Origin: Micrasema longulum
Lineage: Eukaryota; Arthropoda; Insecta; Trichoptera; Brachycentridae
Direction of reading: 5' to 3'
DNA length: 64,000 bases
Assembly: GCA_022494885.1 (NCBI GenBank)
Contig: JAGVSM010003734.1
Span: 113,191-177,190 of the forward strand
The position numbers were made by a program, and so were the translations under genes. This document shows positions 1-11,604 of the stretch, piece after piece (within the stretch, counting starts at the first letter, position 1; each line of letters begins with the position of its first letter). Under the pieces are notes generated by a model, which was not told the DNA's origin, did not search any database, and saw only the letters and a list, made by a program, of their open reading frames with translations.

Positions 1-179
1 GAAAGACCTTGAAAATTAAATGCAATTTGATATACAATATCTTGCAAATTGGTTACGTATTAACAAGTTGAGTCTTAACGTTAAAAAGTCAAATTGTAAA
101 ATGTTGCTACTATCGGTTGCGATGTTTTGGTGACCATGGCTCGATATATAAACTACAAATATATAGATATGTAAACTAC

Positions 180-1106
180 AAATTAAACATTCCAATACAA
201 AATGTGAATTATGACTATTTATTAACACTGCTCAACCTAACAACACTTTCTGAAGGAAGAACTATTAATGATCTTATTGTACTTTATAAAATTGTAAACT
301 CTCTTTTTGACGTACCAAAAATACTTGAATCGATTAATTTTAAAGTACCTACTGTCAACATTAAGAGTGTTTTATTATTTCATTGCTCCAGTACTTCTTC
401 CAACCATCAAAACAATTCATTGATACCGAGACTGCATAGGTAACACTTATGGAACAGCTGCAGACATTCTGTCTAATACTTTATTATCTTTTAAGTCCAC
501 AATATCAAGTTTATTTGTAGCTGCTCGTCAAGTATTATTGACACTCAATTCCATAAATTTAAAAAATACTGACTAGTTTTTTTTTTTTTTTTTCCATACA
601 CATATTATTTACAAAGATATAAAATTACAAAAGTAAATATCTTAAAATTAAGCTATAACATGAATTATTACCTTATACTTGTTTTTTTTTATTTTTTACT
701 ATTATATCAAATTGCATTGTAGTATTGGCGAATAAGCATTTCATACATACATATTTTCATTTCTTCTTTTTTCGCGATAATATATGCTTGCTTGATTATT
801 AATTTAACTTAAATTTTTCTTTCTCGCTTACCGTAACACTTTATTTACTTTGTTTGCTTTACATAATTTATTTCATAAGCTTATATCTTTGCATTTTTTA
901 TTTATATGGTTACTGTTTTATCTTGTATACCTTTGTTTTTATTGTTTTTTTTTAACTTTGGATAACTTTTTATTTTATCCTTTCTAACTAATTTCACATA
1001 TTTTTTCTGTATATTCTGTTTTTACTCTTTAGTATGTTAGCATGTATTTTTTATATATTTTTTGTGAATGCCCTTTGGGCGTTAATAAATAAAAATAAAA
1101 AAAATA
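180..1106 (+). pseudogene. Jockey/I-like LINE, RT C-terminal fragment and 3' UTR
   Basis: The frame read from about 180 encodes NYDYLLTLLNLTTLSEG, then LYKIVNSLFDVPKILESINF and a conserved VP. This is the usual C-terminal region of Jockey/I-type reverse transcriptases, downstream of the polymerase core. Near 438 the frame shifts: the expected continuation (NTYGTAADILSNTL) is in another frame and stops near 574. The rest is a T-rich 3' UTR that ends in an A-rich tail (aataaaaataaaaaaaat) at about 1106. The catalytic domain and endonuclease are absent, so this is a 5'-truncated dead copy. The family assignment rests on motif memory; clade is uncertain. Confidence 0.72.
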
Positions 1107-1117
1107 ATATATCGAGC

Positions 1118-1206
1118 CATAGTTTTACCTTTCGTGTCCTCACCGGGAATCGAACCCAGAACCTTCCGTGCGAGAATTAAACGTCTTAGCCACTGCACAA
1201 TGGGGG
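1118..1206 (-). repeat. SINE-F fragment (tRNA-like head only)
   Basis: On the minus strand a B-box-like GGTTCGATTCCCGG segment lies near 1140-1155, inside a tRNA-like sequence that also occurs at 13.5 and 24.0 kb. The SINE body is missing. It abuts the A-rich tail of the preceding LINE fragment. It is not a functional tRNA: the acceptor and anticodon stems do not close. Confidence 0.55.
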
Positions 1207-1777
1207 ATATATATGTATGTAATAATTTAACTCACCAAATGCCTGATATCAAAAAGATTTGCGATTCAAGAACTCAAAATCATCTGGGTCATGGAGAGTT
1301 TTAGTAAAGAAATGTTTTAATAACATTTTATTATTTTTGCTATTATTGATTTCCTAATCTAAAGAATAAGTTAAATGTTGCGTTAAAATTTTTGGACTTG
1401 CGAAGTGTTCCGTAGCTGAAAAACTTTGGGAAACCCTGGACTAGACCATATAATGGCACCCTCGGTATGACGCTTGACTCACGCGGTTACGGGGATATGT
1501 GGGGTAGATGCGGTTAAAGGGGATGATGATGTAGTAGGAATTTTCTCCTTTAAAATTATGCCAGTGTACTTATAAAGGTGAATAATTGAAAAAGCTAATT
1601 TTTAATATTGATTAAAAATAGTAAACCGATAGACAGGAGTAATTTTAATTAATAGTAGTTTATAGTGAGGTTTGAGACGTACATATTTAATGAAATTAAG
1701 CAGAATTATTATTGCGCATGCAAATTTTCCTATCGCATCGCTCCGCTACGCTGTGACAGTTTGAAAGAGGAAAAACA

Positions 1778-1912
1778 ATTAATGTTTCATGTTTCTATTT
1801 GAATTAAATTGAAAATAATAATTTGTTTAATTTTTTATGTGTCGTGTTATATTTATTATTTTATAAAAAATAAACATAACACGTCACGCAAAAATGTAAC
1901 ATTAAATATTTT
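1778..1912. repeat. Imperfect palindrome, AT-rich
   Basis: A perfect-looking stem near the centre pairs tcgtgttat (about 1843) with ataacacgt (about 1877), around a short AT loop. Weaker pairing extends outward (aatgtttcat against atgtaacatt). It may be the remains of a small MITE. No target-site duplication was recognised. Confidence 0.45.
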
Positions 1913-2184
1913 GAGTTATATAATTTTTTTAAATATAGATATACATTTTATAGTGAATAAAGATTGATAGATATTTCAACAAAAACTTATGACAGAGAAT
2001 AGACGTTTTGTCTTTTTTTGCTATTTCATGTTCTCTCGTCATCAAATAAAATCCAATTTTTCACTTCTACTTTTCTTCATTCATCCCCCACCACTTCTCG
2101 TCACTTTCCTTCCCACTGTCTTCTTGTTTTGTCCCTTTTTATTTTATTTTAATTTATATTAAGAGCAGTGCAGTATTTAATTAC

Positions 2185-2430
2185 TTTTTCATTATTTCCT
2201 TTCCATAGGGCACTGGATTGGTTACACCAACCTCAGCTTATCTTGATCATTTCTGTTACATGAAGTTAAAATGACCAGTCTAAGGCTTTAGGTCCCAGTC
2301 TAGGAAATTTGAAATATTCTAGTTTAAAAAGACCCTTTTCAAATAAATTGTTCATGTCAACCATGTCGAGAATCGAACCTGAGAACTCTTGCGTGATAGG
2401 CAAACGCGCTGACCACTCCTCCGCGAGGCT
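2185..2430 (-). repeat. SINE-E copy
   Basis: This is a reverse-strand copy of the tRNA-related SINE also seen at 8.9, 19.6, 21.5, 34.0 and 41.4 kb. The tRNA-like head is at the right end: B box around 2368-2380 (agaatcgaacc on the plus strand) and A box around 2405-2415. The body carries the shared phrases ctaaggctttaggtcccagtc and cctttccatagggcactg. It is diverged, and no clear flanking duplication was found. Confidence 0.7.
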
Positions 2431-2674
2431 GACGAGTAGTTTTAATTTTATTTAAGATTACCTATCATTTTATTTTTTAAAACTGTCGGATTATTTCATT
2501 AAAATGAATTGAAAACATGTAATTGGATGGCAGGCCCTACTATTTAATAGTTTATTTTTTTTAATAGTCAATAATTATACACGTTTAACCTGTACTGTTT
2601 GTATTCGAAATAAATAAAATAAAATTTGTATTTGAAGCACTAACATTGTGCTTGTTCATTATATATATATATAT

Positions 2675-3215
2675 ATTTTAAAAATTTGTTGTTATCTACT
2701 TATCATTTATTTCATTATCGACCGGTTTTGGAGCTACACGTGCTCCTCTATCAAGGTACAATTGAGATTTAAATATAAATCCAATTTTATAATTTTAACA
2801 ATGTTTACATAAACCTAATATAATATGGAGGTAATAAGTCAAGTATTAGGGTTATTTGTTGTGTGTAAAGTGGTGTTTGTGGTGGAGTGAGGGGTGAAAG
2901 TGGTTTTAATTTGATCATCAAATAATCAAGTAAACAATAGTTTATATAGTCCGCTCATGTCTAATTGCTGAAAACAAGCAAACGATCAAATCTCAACCCC
3001 CCTCACCTCTCACCTCTCACCTATACCTTCATAAACACCATTTGACATAAATACTTGATTTATTACCTCCATATGTATTAGTTTGAGTATTTAGTAGACA
3101 CTGATGAAATTATAAAATAGTGTAATATTAATTTATACATTATTATGCCTTGATAAAGGAGCACGTTGTAGCTCAGAAACTGGTCGGTGATTAAATACAT
3201 AAAGAATGGTTAAAA
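2675..3215. mobile_element. Family H fold-back element 1
   Basis: This is a long palindrome with its centre near 2945. The left arm includes accggttttggagctacacg (about 2720); the right arm includes its complement (gcacgttgtagctc, about 3163). Inner arms also match (atggaggtaataagtc against the complement near 3045-3072). Both arms contain a TTGATA-stem-loop-(G/A)AAAC unit with stem GGAGC/GCTC. The geometry resembles a hammerhead ribozyme core, but the CUGANGA box is altered. Inverted arms with hammerhead-like motifs are known from Penelope-like retroelements. No RT or GIY-YIG coding is visible here. Confidence 0.6.
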
Positions 3216-3744
3216 ATAAAACGTTTCTGTTTTTTCAATGAAATAGTTATTATTCTCTCGAAACGTCTTTTGCCTGAATAATTTATGTATATTAGAAGGC
3301 TGACAGTATTTTTTTTTTGATATTATTCATAATTCATGGCGGCACGCGATGGTCAGGAATATAAACAAAAATTCAGAAGTTTGTGTACAGTTATCGGAGG
3401 AATCTAACAGTAAGTTTATATTGCCATCATTACGTTAACCACTGATCTAGATTATTTGACGATTTTCAGATTATCAAAATGACTAATGACCATAAAAACT
3501 AACTTCTAAAAATGTTACAGTTTAAGTACAAACTACCTACCTAATACATAATCGATATTGTCATGTTTTGTTTGGTTGCAAGATATCGTTTTGTAGCAAA
3601 AAACCAGCCTACTTCTTACATTATCTGTGTCCAGGCAGATGAACAATACAGTTCTGTAAAAAAAAGAACCAGAACCCTGGACTAATGTTTTTGACTCGAC
3701 GGCAACGAGGTAAAAATCCTAAGAAATACAAAATTTTAAGTACA

Positions 3745-3850
3745 AGTGCAGTGCCCTATGCACCATTATATGCGATTATTACCTAGACTGGCACCTGAAT
3801 CGTAAGAGTTATCATCTTACTTTCATATAACATAAAATGAAATGTAATTG
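3745..3850 (+). repeat. SINE-E fragments, order rearranged
   Basis: The SINE-E 3' phrase cagtgccctatgcaccatta is followed by its middle phrase agactggcacctgaatcg. In intact copies the order is the reverse. This suggests two abutting truncated copies or a rearrangement. Confidence 0.5.
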
Positions 3851-3859
3851 CGTAAGCTT

Positions 3860-6390
3860 GGTATTAAGTAAATTAATATATTTTTAGTCATTTGTTTAGT
3901 CTTTAAAATTATTTCCATAATTTTGAAAGAAAATATTAACTTATTATTTGCACGTTTGTACATTCCAATGTCACTTTATTCGAGTTTGTGGCTCGATTGG
4001 CGATAATAATGTACTAGATAGCTACTGCAAAATAAGACCTTTGGCAACGTGCATGATATTAGCAGACGGGTGGATTCTAGCGTAACGGGGTTTTATTATG
4101 AAGGTAACAATGTGCCCCGAACAAGCGGATGAAAACTTATACAGGTGGATACAGGAAAAAAATCTTACAAAAAATTGACTTTTCCCATTATTTCATTTTA
4201 TGCCTCTGACTGAAATAATAATTATATTAATATTGATAACATAATAAATAAATAAATATCAATCTTTGTTGTTTTATCGTACCGAGTGAATTTTTGCCAT
4301 GGTGTAAAATGGGTCAAGTAATATGATTATACGGGATTTTCAAAAAATAGTCCACGTGTTTTTACGCCCATGTTCCTATTATCTATATTACGTATATGTT
4401 ATTACTATCACTTTTTTTCTTGCTTTCGGCAATTAGGCATCTAACCCTCATCTTGTACATGTGTGCATGTACAATGTACACCTACCAACACCTACAGATC
4501 GGTAATTATTTTCTTGCCTTACTACGTCGCGTCGCACTATGGAAAATGGTAGAACAACGGCATATCATAAGTGATTTTTAACAATGTTGCTACTGACACA
4601 TTTAAATATATGTTTTAAATAGTTTTAGAGTCAAACTATAAAATAATGTTAAAATTTTAAATTAAGTAAATATAATACTCTTCTTTTTAATGCCACAAAC
4701 TGTATTTTTTTTATGGATGCCATTTTCAATCTGCATTATTAAACTTTGGAGGATTAGATATAAAGTATTAAATATATCAGAAAACTTCATCATTTAAACA
4801 TCATAAAACAACTAAAACATTGTTTTTCTTTATGTATACATTGAAATAATTATACAATAAAATATTATTTAAAAAATAAATAAATTAAGTTCATCATAAC
4901 TTTTGGCAATTACCCGTGCTTTACATTTAATGATGTTTTGTAGTCTAGGCATTCATAAAAAACATTTATAAAAATTAGCTGCCAAAATTTGCCTATCGCG
5001 ACGTTATTATGGAAAATGTGATAAAAATCAGAAAAGCGAAAACCTATCTATGGCGATTTTAAATGTAGACTATTTCTGAAAAATACTTTCGTATTAGTTT
5101 GTTATTCATTATTCAATCATTTATTGATATTATTTATAGGTATTTGTCATTTTGTAATAATAATAATAACCCATAGATATTTTAATAATAAGTTTGTATA
5201 CATATTGTAATCAAATGAACACCATATTTAATGTTTTCAATATTTTACTGTATGAAAATAAAAATATCATAATAAAATTTATTTCATTTGAAGCTTTTGA
5301 AACTATTTTATACTAGCGTATTTTTTTTAATATACCTCTTAAAATAAAAGAGCTGTTGATTTTTGATCCGAAACCAACCTTTATTTTCCATAGTGCGTCC
5401 TAGGAGGTAATCTAGCCGGAAAATCTGGATTAAATTAACCATAACACCTAATTGAGTTACGACTAACGACAAGCAATTTACACCCATGATGATATACGAC
5501 TCTTATCCAAAATACAATACATTTCCCGCTAATTGATTGACACGGCATCAAAAAGTCGGCTGAGATATTTAAATGTTGAATCAATAACGAAGGTGCAGTT
5601 CAAATGTTTTTATTAAAAAAACAACAAGATCTGGAGCACGTGTATCGTCAATTTGCCCAATTTCCATTTTTCAGACGAATGTTAATGAAACTGCAATTCA
5701 ACAATAAACGCAACCGTTTGTATTCGTTCGTTCGGCAGATTTTAGAATTTTGAAATGGTTTTAAAGAATATGGTAAAAATTTTGTAGAAAAAAATATTTT
5801 TCCTACTACTTTGTAAATACAGTAGAGCCTCGACAATCCAAACAGCCAAAAAATAGGACGTTGGCGGGTTACCAAGGCGTCTGCAATATTTAAATGGTAA
5901 TAAAACATGCATGTTTAACTTTAGAAATTCGTTTTTTTTTTTAGTGTGCCGGGTTTTAAATATTTTATAAGTCCAACTGTATAACATTTCTTTGTTTGTG
6001 TGCTGGCCAAGCACCGTTGGAATAAACTCGGTAAGGGCTGGTCTTAATTTATTTTGAGATTTTCATTTTCTGAAGGACGTTGGCTGCGGCTAACGATCCT
6101 TCATTATATGCACCGCATACCAAACAGATTCTCCGTTGCACTTTTAGTTGCATTGAGGATGAACGAACTTAAGAGATAATCCTATTATAACGGCCCCTGT
6201 GGCTTTTCTCATATTCACAGAGAATCTTCTTTTGCATAAAAACGTGCTCTTTTTGATAGTAAACGGTTATATTTATTTATTTATACTTTAGGAACGTACG
6301 GTTACAAAATGTACGTGGGAAAACATGATCTAATTCAAACTAGTGAAGGATTTTTTTATTTAACTTTGTGTGCATAATGTAAACTGTACA
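3860..6390. other. AT-rich interval without assignable gene
   Basis: I see no supported coding sequence here. Short open frames (for example 4396-4581, and 5648-6014 on the minus strand) show no recognisable domain or codon pattern. One possible element has short inverted ends: gcactatggaaaat near 4532 and its complement near 5386. It is too diverged to call confidently. Confidence 0.4.
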
Positions 6391-6396
6391 TCGTAC

Positions 6397-7372
6397 AGAG
6401 TGAAGGGATGTTTCGGAAAAATCTTAAAACCCACTTGTTCTCTAAACCATTTGAATAAATCCGTAGCTATAAATTACAAATTCAAAAAGTTGAAATTAAA
6501 TTTATTTATTTATATAATCACTCACTCACTTAAAGCTAGCTCAAAGGAACTTTACCTTCCTGGCTCTGAAATGTTTTAATCAACTTCCGGCAGCCATAAA
6601 GAACTCCACGAGTGCCAATGTATTTAAGAAAAATGTTTGCAATTTGTTGCTGCACATCGATAGGGACGAGGTTGTCAATTTTTTAAAGTTCGAAATAAGC
6701 AATTAGCAAAAATTTACAAATCTGCTTTCCTTCCATACTTTTACTTTTATTTGCTTTTTATATATCTTGATAATTTTATGTTTTTTCATTGTGCATTTTT
6801 GTATTATTTAATTTAGTACGTACTATTATTTGGCATATTATTTATTACTCCTATTTGTTACTATAGTATCGAGTGAGTTTCTAGAAAACATATCTCAATT
6901 ATCATTTCAATTATGTTTTTATATATACATTCATTTTCTGTTGATTTCAATAATACTATTATTTAGTTTTTTTTAATACTACTATATTTTACTATTATTT
7001 TGTTGATTTTAATGATACCATTATTTTGTATATTTGATTATGTGTGGATCTTAATTTGTAAAATTTGTATTTTTAAAATTATTTCTGATTTTCTTTTTTG
7101 CATTGTGTTCTTTGGAATTTTATTATTTATTATTTATACATTTTTTTCTAGATTGTTATGTTGTTGTTAATTTAATCAAATTAATTTTACTACGTATTTT
7201 TATTGTTAATTGTGGCTTGACACGGACATAGCCTAAAAAGCCTTAATAAGTTCATTGATATTTAAACTAGTGTAATTTTGAATGAATAAATAAAAAAAAA
7301 CACTTTGAAAAGCGCCTTTGAGGTATTACATTCCGAAAATGGCGCTGTATAAGTTATCCATAATAATAACAA
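6397..7372 (+). pseudogene. L2-like LINE 3' end, split by a nested LINE
   Basis: The segment 6397-6527 (gatgtttcggaaaaatct, then cttaaaacccacttgttc) matches the end of the L2-like RT copy at 28.7-28.8 kb: its last codons (KTHLFSK-like) and the start of its 3' UTR. The match resumes at about 7301 with aaagcgcctttgaggtatt and ggcgctgtataagtt, the L2-style terminal hairpin and simple-repeat tail (cataataataac). The material between is a later insertion, annotated separately. Confidence 0.7.
6530..7300 (+). pseudogene. Jockey-like LINE fragment nested in L2 3' end
   Basis: The start encodes FNQLPAAIKNSTSANVFKK, the typical extreme C-terminus of a Jockey-type RT, and stops near 6705. A long T-rich 3' UTR follows, ending in aataaataaaaaaaaa at 7300. 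It separates the two halves of an L2-like 3' end. A short duplication (cact, ambiguous because of cactcactcact on the left) flanks it. It is a 5'-truncated insertion with no catalytic domain. Confidence 0.68.
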
Positions 7373-7794
7373 CGGAGATGAAGAACATTTTACAGAAGAG
7401 AATATTATAGTCAATGTATCAGTTCTGTATTCTAGGTTAAATACAGTTTTTGCCTACAAAAGTTTGAACAAAATCAAAGTATCGTTGACAAAATATTATT
7501 GTTTATTCTATGTTGTCCACCTTAAAATGTAGTGGTTAGTGTATTTCGTTACTTTTGTATTTCCTTTCTCTCGCCTCTGTCGTCTTTCTGTCTTGACTCG
7601 ATAATTTGTTAACAACGATTCGTGCTGCGTGCGAATTTTCTATCCAAATATCAGGAAATTAAGTAGTCAAGTGATATTAGCTTAAAAGAGAAGTGTGTTT
7701 ACATTACGGTTTTACGAGAAGTGATTTTATTATAAAATACAAGATGACTATCTTTAGGGTATTTCCAAATGGAAAATTGTTATTATTTATTTTA

Positions 7795-7882
7795 CTATTT
7801 TTGCAATATACAGAGCGTTTTTGTTACAAGTCCCGACTAGCTAGGAATTTCCTGTGTTTGTGCAGGACCTTTTTTGTAACAT
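7795..7882 (+). repeat. LINE 3'-end hairpin repeat (shared with 48.8 kb)
   Basis: The sequence gtcccgactagctaggaat, then ttcctgtgttt and aggacc, recurs at 48.83-48.92 kb. It can fold (ggtcc with aggacc, tagga with tcct). Such hairpins are common at the 3' ends of Jockey-type LINEs. No coding remains. Confidence 0.5.
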
Positions 7883-7910
7883 GACTGGATCGAGATCCGT
7901 GAACTATGTA

Positions 7911-8243
7911 AGACTGAGAGTTGCATTATCGACAGAATCAAGAAAGGGGTGCTGCGTTGGTTTGGACACGTAGAGCGAATGGACAGCGAAAGAGCGGCTA
8001 AAAGGATCTGCGATGCGAATGTTGATATGCAGAAAACGAGGAAGACTTAGAAAGACTGAGAAAGACATGGCACGATCAAGTCCATCAAATATTTGAAGAT
8101 GGACATGTCAAGAGTGGGAATAATCGGCGTGCGTGCATGAGAAGATGTATGAATGTAGAGGAAGCGAGATATGTACGCAAAGACAGTGTGATATGGCGTT
8201 CTATTCTCTCTGTCTAACCCTACGGGGAAACGGCGTGATGGTT
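7911..8243 (+). pseudogene. RTE-like LINE, extreme C-terminal fragment
   Basis: The translation contains SCIIDRIKKGVLRWFGHVER, followed by MDSERAAKR. It collinearly matches the end of the RTE-like ORFs at 42.3 and 51.4 kb (IIDKIKKG, RWFGHV, RMNDER). Frameshifts break it after MQKTRKT. The recognisable tail then runs through the region equivalent to RKTWHDQ and ends at cctacggggaaacggcg, followed by a (gttt)n tail typical of RTE 3' ends. No RT core is present. Confidence 0.8.
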
Positions 8244-8299
8244 TGTTTGTTTATTTGGTTTTTTTTTACTGTGTTTTTGTCATTGGATGATGTTAAACT

Positions 8300-8716
8300 A
8301 ATTAAAATCAATACTTTTGTTAATAGACTATCAAACTAAGCCAAAAAAATATTTATTTTTATGTATTGTATTATCAGCGCCATAAATTTTTCTAGTTTTG
8401 TAGTTTGTAGTAGTGAAGTTTTGTACTTCTGAAATTACTCCGCGTGTGACGTCAGAGGTTCTCTTCCGCTTATTCTGTCAGTTCTGCCGATTGATCCGTT
8501 TACGGTAATAAAGCCGGATATCTTCCACAGCTGTCTTTTCATCGGTTGATTTATATGAACCAGTGACGTCGTTCAAAGTAGTTCGTTTTCATTAAAATAT
8601 TTTTTCGTACATTTTTAAGAAATTTTGCCGTTCAAATTAATGCTTTAATTTTTACCGCGCGCAAGAAAACATTTTTTGTATCCAATTTCCCGTAGGACTG
8701 AAGTTCCTCATTACAA
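8300..8716 (-). mobile_element. MITE-A copy 1
   Basis: This non-coding repeat is shared with 30.3, 35.2, 43.9 and (partial) 16.4 kb. The terminal sequence at the right is ctgaagttcctcattac, the complement of the family start aatgaggaacttcag. The internal hallmark phrases are cttacgggcggtaaa-like, acgacgtcact and gacgtcacacg; this copy carries TGACGTCA near 8448. The left end is diverged and approximate. Confidence 0.6.
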
Positions 8717-8922
8717 AATAATAGACTTTATTTGGCGGAATTAAGGGGCGCTGGATTAACATGGGAAGAAGCGAGAGTCCTGGCGATAGGGTCTCCTGAA
8801 GGCAACTAGTGATGTCCACATGCTCCACTTAGGAGCGGATGTGGAAAAAGAAGAAGAAAAAAAAATACAAAATATTATGACGAAGAAACAATTGACGGGA
8901 TATTAAAAGGTCTACTTTTTTT

Positions 8923-9182
8923 GTCGGCCTCGAGGTGTAATGGTCAGCGCGTTTGGCTACCACGCAAGAGCTCTCGAGCTCTATTCCCGACATGGTTGAT
9001 GTGATTTATTTTTAAATGTGTTCTTACACTAGAATATTTCATAGTCCTTAGACTAGTACTTGAAGCTTAATACTGATCATATTACCTTTATGAAGCAAAA
9101 AATGATCAAGATACGCTGAGATTGATGTACCAATTCAATGCCCTATGCGCCATTAGGTGTGGAAGTGGAATGATGATGATGA
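8923..9182 (+). repeat. SINE-E copy, nearly complete
   Basis: The head reads gcctcgaggtgtaatggtca (A box around 8933-8943) and is followed by a degenerate B box (ctctattcccg, about 8978-8988). The body holds agtccttagactagtac, atgatcaagatacgctgag and tgccctatgcgccattagg. The 3' end is gtggaatgatgatgatgac. SINEs of this type are transcribed by RNA polymerase III from the internal boxes and need a LINE for mobility. The tail matches the LINE end at 15.97 kb. Confidence 0.78.
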
Positions 9183-9769
9183 CTTCTATTTTATCCACCT
9201 GTTCACCATCTTATACGCATTACAACTGACAGACGTCTTTATGTCAAGGTTCAACATGTTAAAAAAAATGGGGCCTAATATCGTAAAATGTCTCCAAAAA
9301 GGGCAGTCCTATACGCAATTAATCGTTTAGTTATAAATAATTTTTATAATTTTTTTTAATGACTTTTGTTACAAACTGAATTTAGACACAGATTATATTG
9401 TTTTATGTGAAACGGCGTTATTTGTCGGTGTCACGTACTTGGAATTAAGTGGATTTTGTTTAAATGGGAAAGACGCGCTTTTATGAATATTTAATTTTCA
9501 GGTTGGTTTTTGGATTTAACTCAAATTAAGGAATATTGTGAATTATAACATATTCTACTTTAATGCTGAAGCCGTACATTTTAAAAAAAAAAAATCCTCA
9601 ACCAAAACATGCTGACTTGGTAATTTTTACCAACATAAATACAACATTTTTATTTGACCACGAAGTTAATGTTTTAAATATTAATAATATTTTTTTTTAT
9701 ATTTGCGTTTAGAAGCGTGTTTAATTTTTATTTTAAATTCTCTCTCCTTTAAGTTTAGTTAGCAGTTCT

Positions 9770-10292
9770 AAGTATTTACAATATTTGAGTTTGTCCAAAT
9801 GTTTGTAGACAAAATACTGGATTTCACACCCTCGTTAGTCATTGAGATTAATAAATTACAACAGTAATGTAGAATACCTTAAAGGAAATATGGAAGTCTA
9901 GGCATTTACAGGGCTTATGACCTGTTATTGGCTATTTGAAGTGGCCACTTTACACACAGTGTAACATTCACCATTTTGCCTATGTTTAAACATCCATACT
10001 TCTGCAATTCGTCCATTTGTTGATTTTAGTGAAGTTAAAGAGCTGAAACCTTTATTGCTGTGAAGGGATTCATCTGACTGAATTATTTCACATACTAGGC
10101 AACGCCTGAAAACAATTTTCCAATTTTTAAACTTCTTCTTGGACCAGTTGGTTTTATTACAATATTTGAGTTTATCCAAATGTGAGTAGACGAAAGACTA
10201 GATTTCACCCTCTCGTAGTCATTAAGATTTATAATCACCATTTTGCCTATGGTTGAACATCCATATTTCACAACAATAAAGGTTTCTGATTG
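9770..10292 (-). repeat. Repeat B, tandem array of about 1.3 units
   Basis: The phrase atttgagtttgtccaaatg occurs at about 9782 and again at about 10163, giving a period near 385 bp. Within the unit are aagtctaggcatttacaggg, gtggccactttacac, gaagttaaagagctgaaacc and ctaggcaacgcctgaaaac. The 84-codon minus-strand open frame inside (9925-10179) follows the repeat consensus and is not conserved in other copies, so I do not call it a gene. Strand is arbitrary. Confidence 0.7.
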
Positions 10293-10375
10293 TGAGTTAT
10301 TTACAACTCATTGAAAATGGCCCTAAAAATGAAATATTTGGGTAAATCATAAGAACGCAAATATTTATTTTCTAG
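10293..10375 (-). repeat. Repeat G (paired with 22.67 kb)
   Basis: The complement of this segment (gcgttcttatgatttaccc, then ggccattttcaatgagtt) matches 22672-22755 over about 80 bp. The copy lies between two oppositely oriented B repeats. Its identity is unknown. Confidence 0.5.
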
Positions 10376-10377
10376 AA

Positions 10378-10562
10378 AAAAAATAATCAACAAATGGAAG
10401 AATTGAAGAAATAGGGATGTTCAAACATAGGCAAAATGGTGAATGTTACACAGTGCGTAAATTGGCCACTTAAACCAGCTAATGACAGGTCATAAACCCT
10501 GTAAATGCCTAGACTTCCATATTCCCTTCTTTAAGGTATTTTTTATCCCCGTTGTAATTCGT
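10378..10562 (+). repeat. Repeat B, inverted half unit
   Basis: This is the reverse orientation of the preceding B array: caacaaatggaagaattgaag, aatgttacacagtgcg, aatgacaggtcataaaccc, cctagacttccatattccc. Together with 9770-10292 it forms a fold-back arrangement. Confidence 0.68.
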
Positions 10563-11564
10563 TAATATTAAGTATTTATTAATTTATTATATAAACGGCA
10601 TAAACCAATAACAACAGTTATATGAAGAGACATGTTTATTTATTTATTTTTCGCATATGCATATGTTCAAGAAACTAAACAAAAATAACATAAAACTAAG
10701 TATCAAAGACGAACAAGGGCAATAAAATAATAATATACCCAGGAGGTCACATTATTCTTATTATTAATTATAGTTTGTAAGAGAAAAATATGAATAAATA
10801 AATAAAATATTCCAGAGCACGATCAACAGATTACATAAATAGTGTATACATATAAATTTTCTTGTAACTAATAATATTTCCTATTTGCCTTTTATTTTGA
10901 GTACCTTAACCTTACTGCATTGTAACATCATCGGCCTGACTTGTAAAACTCGTAAATTTAGGAGTTTAACTTACTTTTGTTCAGGAGTAAAAAAAGTTTT
11001 TTTTCGATACACATTTATCTTTTTTCAATAATTCAATACTACGAACATACTAGTTTAACAAACAAAAATATTCATATTTAAAGTCTGAACTAAAACAAAC
11101 TCGACTCGAGGAAAGTGATTAAGGCGTATTAGATATAAACGATTGAAAACGACGGACAAAATAAATGGTTAACTAAGACCATCAAATCAAATATTATGAA
11201 ATAATTTTCATGCCATACAGCCATGACCTTATCTATTTTTCGATGCTTTTAATACGAAATCACGAAATTCATTGCTATCTTAGGAGGGGAGGTGAATGTT
11301 TCAGACTTCCAAAAACAAGAATCACGGTAACTCAGAACCATCTGTACCGTAAAGGACACTAATGAGTTGCCGAAAGAGATAAGGAATGCTGGGTCATCGC
11401 ATTGTTTCGTGGGATGACGATGGGTTTTGTTAAAAATAAACATCCATAAATCAGCTAGAGAGTCATCAGAAAGCGTTAGAATAAATCAAATAAAATAATT
11501 GAAACTATCTTTGTATAAAACATTACATTTATTAGTTAAAGTATAACAAGTAAAAGTTTAAATT

Positions 11565-11604
11565 TATTGCAACAGAGAGGGAAAACATTTTTGACAAGGG
11601 AATA
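11565..11604 (-). repeat. Repeat B end, left flank of a TIR element
   Basis: The segment gcaacagagagggaaaac, then atttttgacaagggaata, is the characteristic end of repeat B. It is cut at aata by the TIR element that follows. The opposite B arm resumes at 12514. Confidence 0.65.

Noticed and set aside
4531..5402. TIR element with cgcactatggaaaat ends
   Set aside because: Only about 15 bp match, there is no duplication, and interior similarity is too weak.
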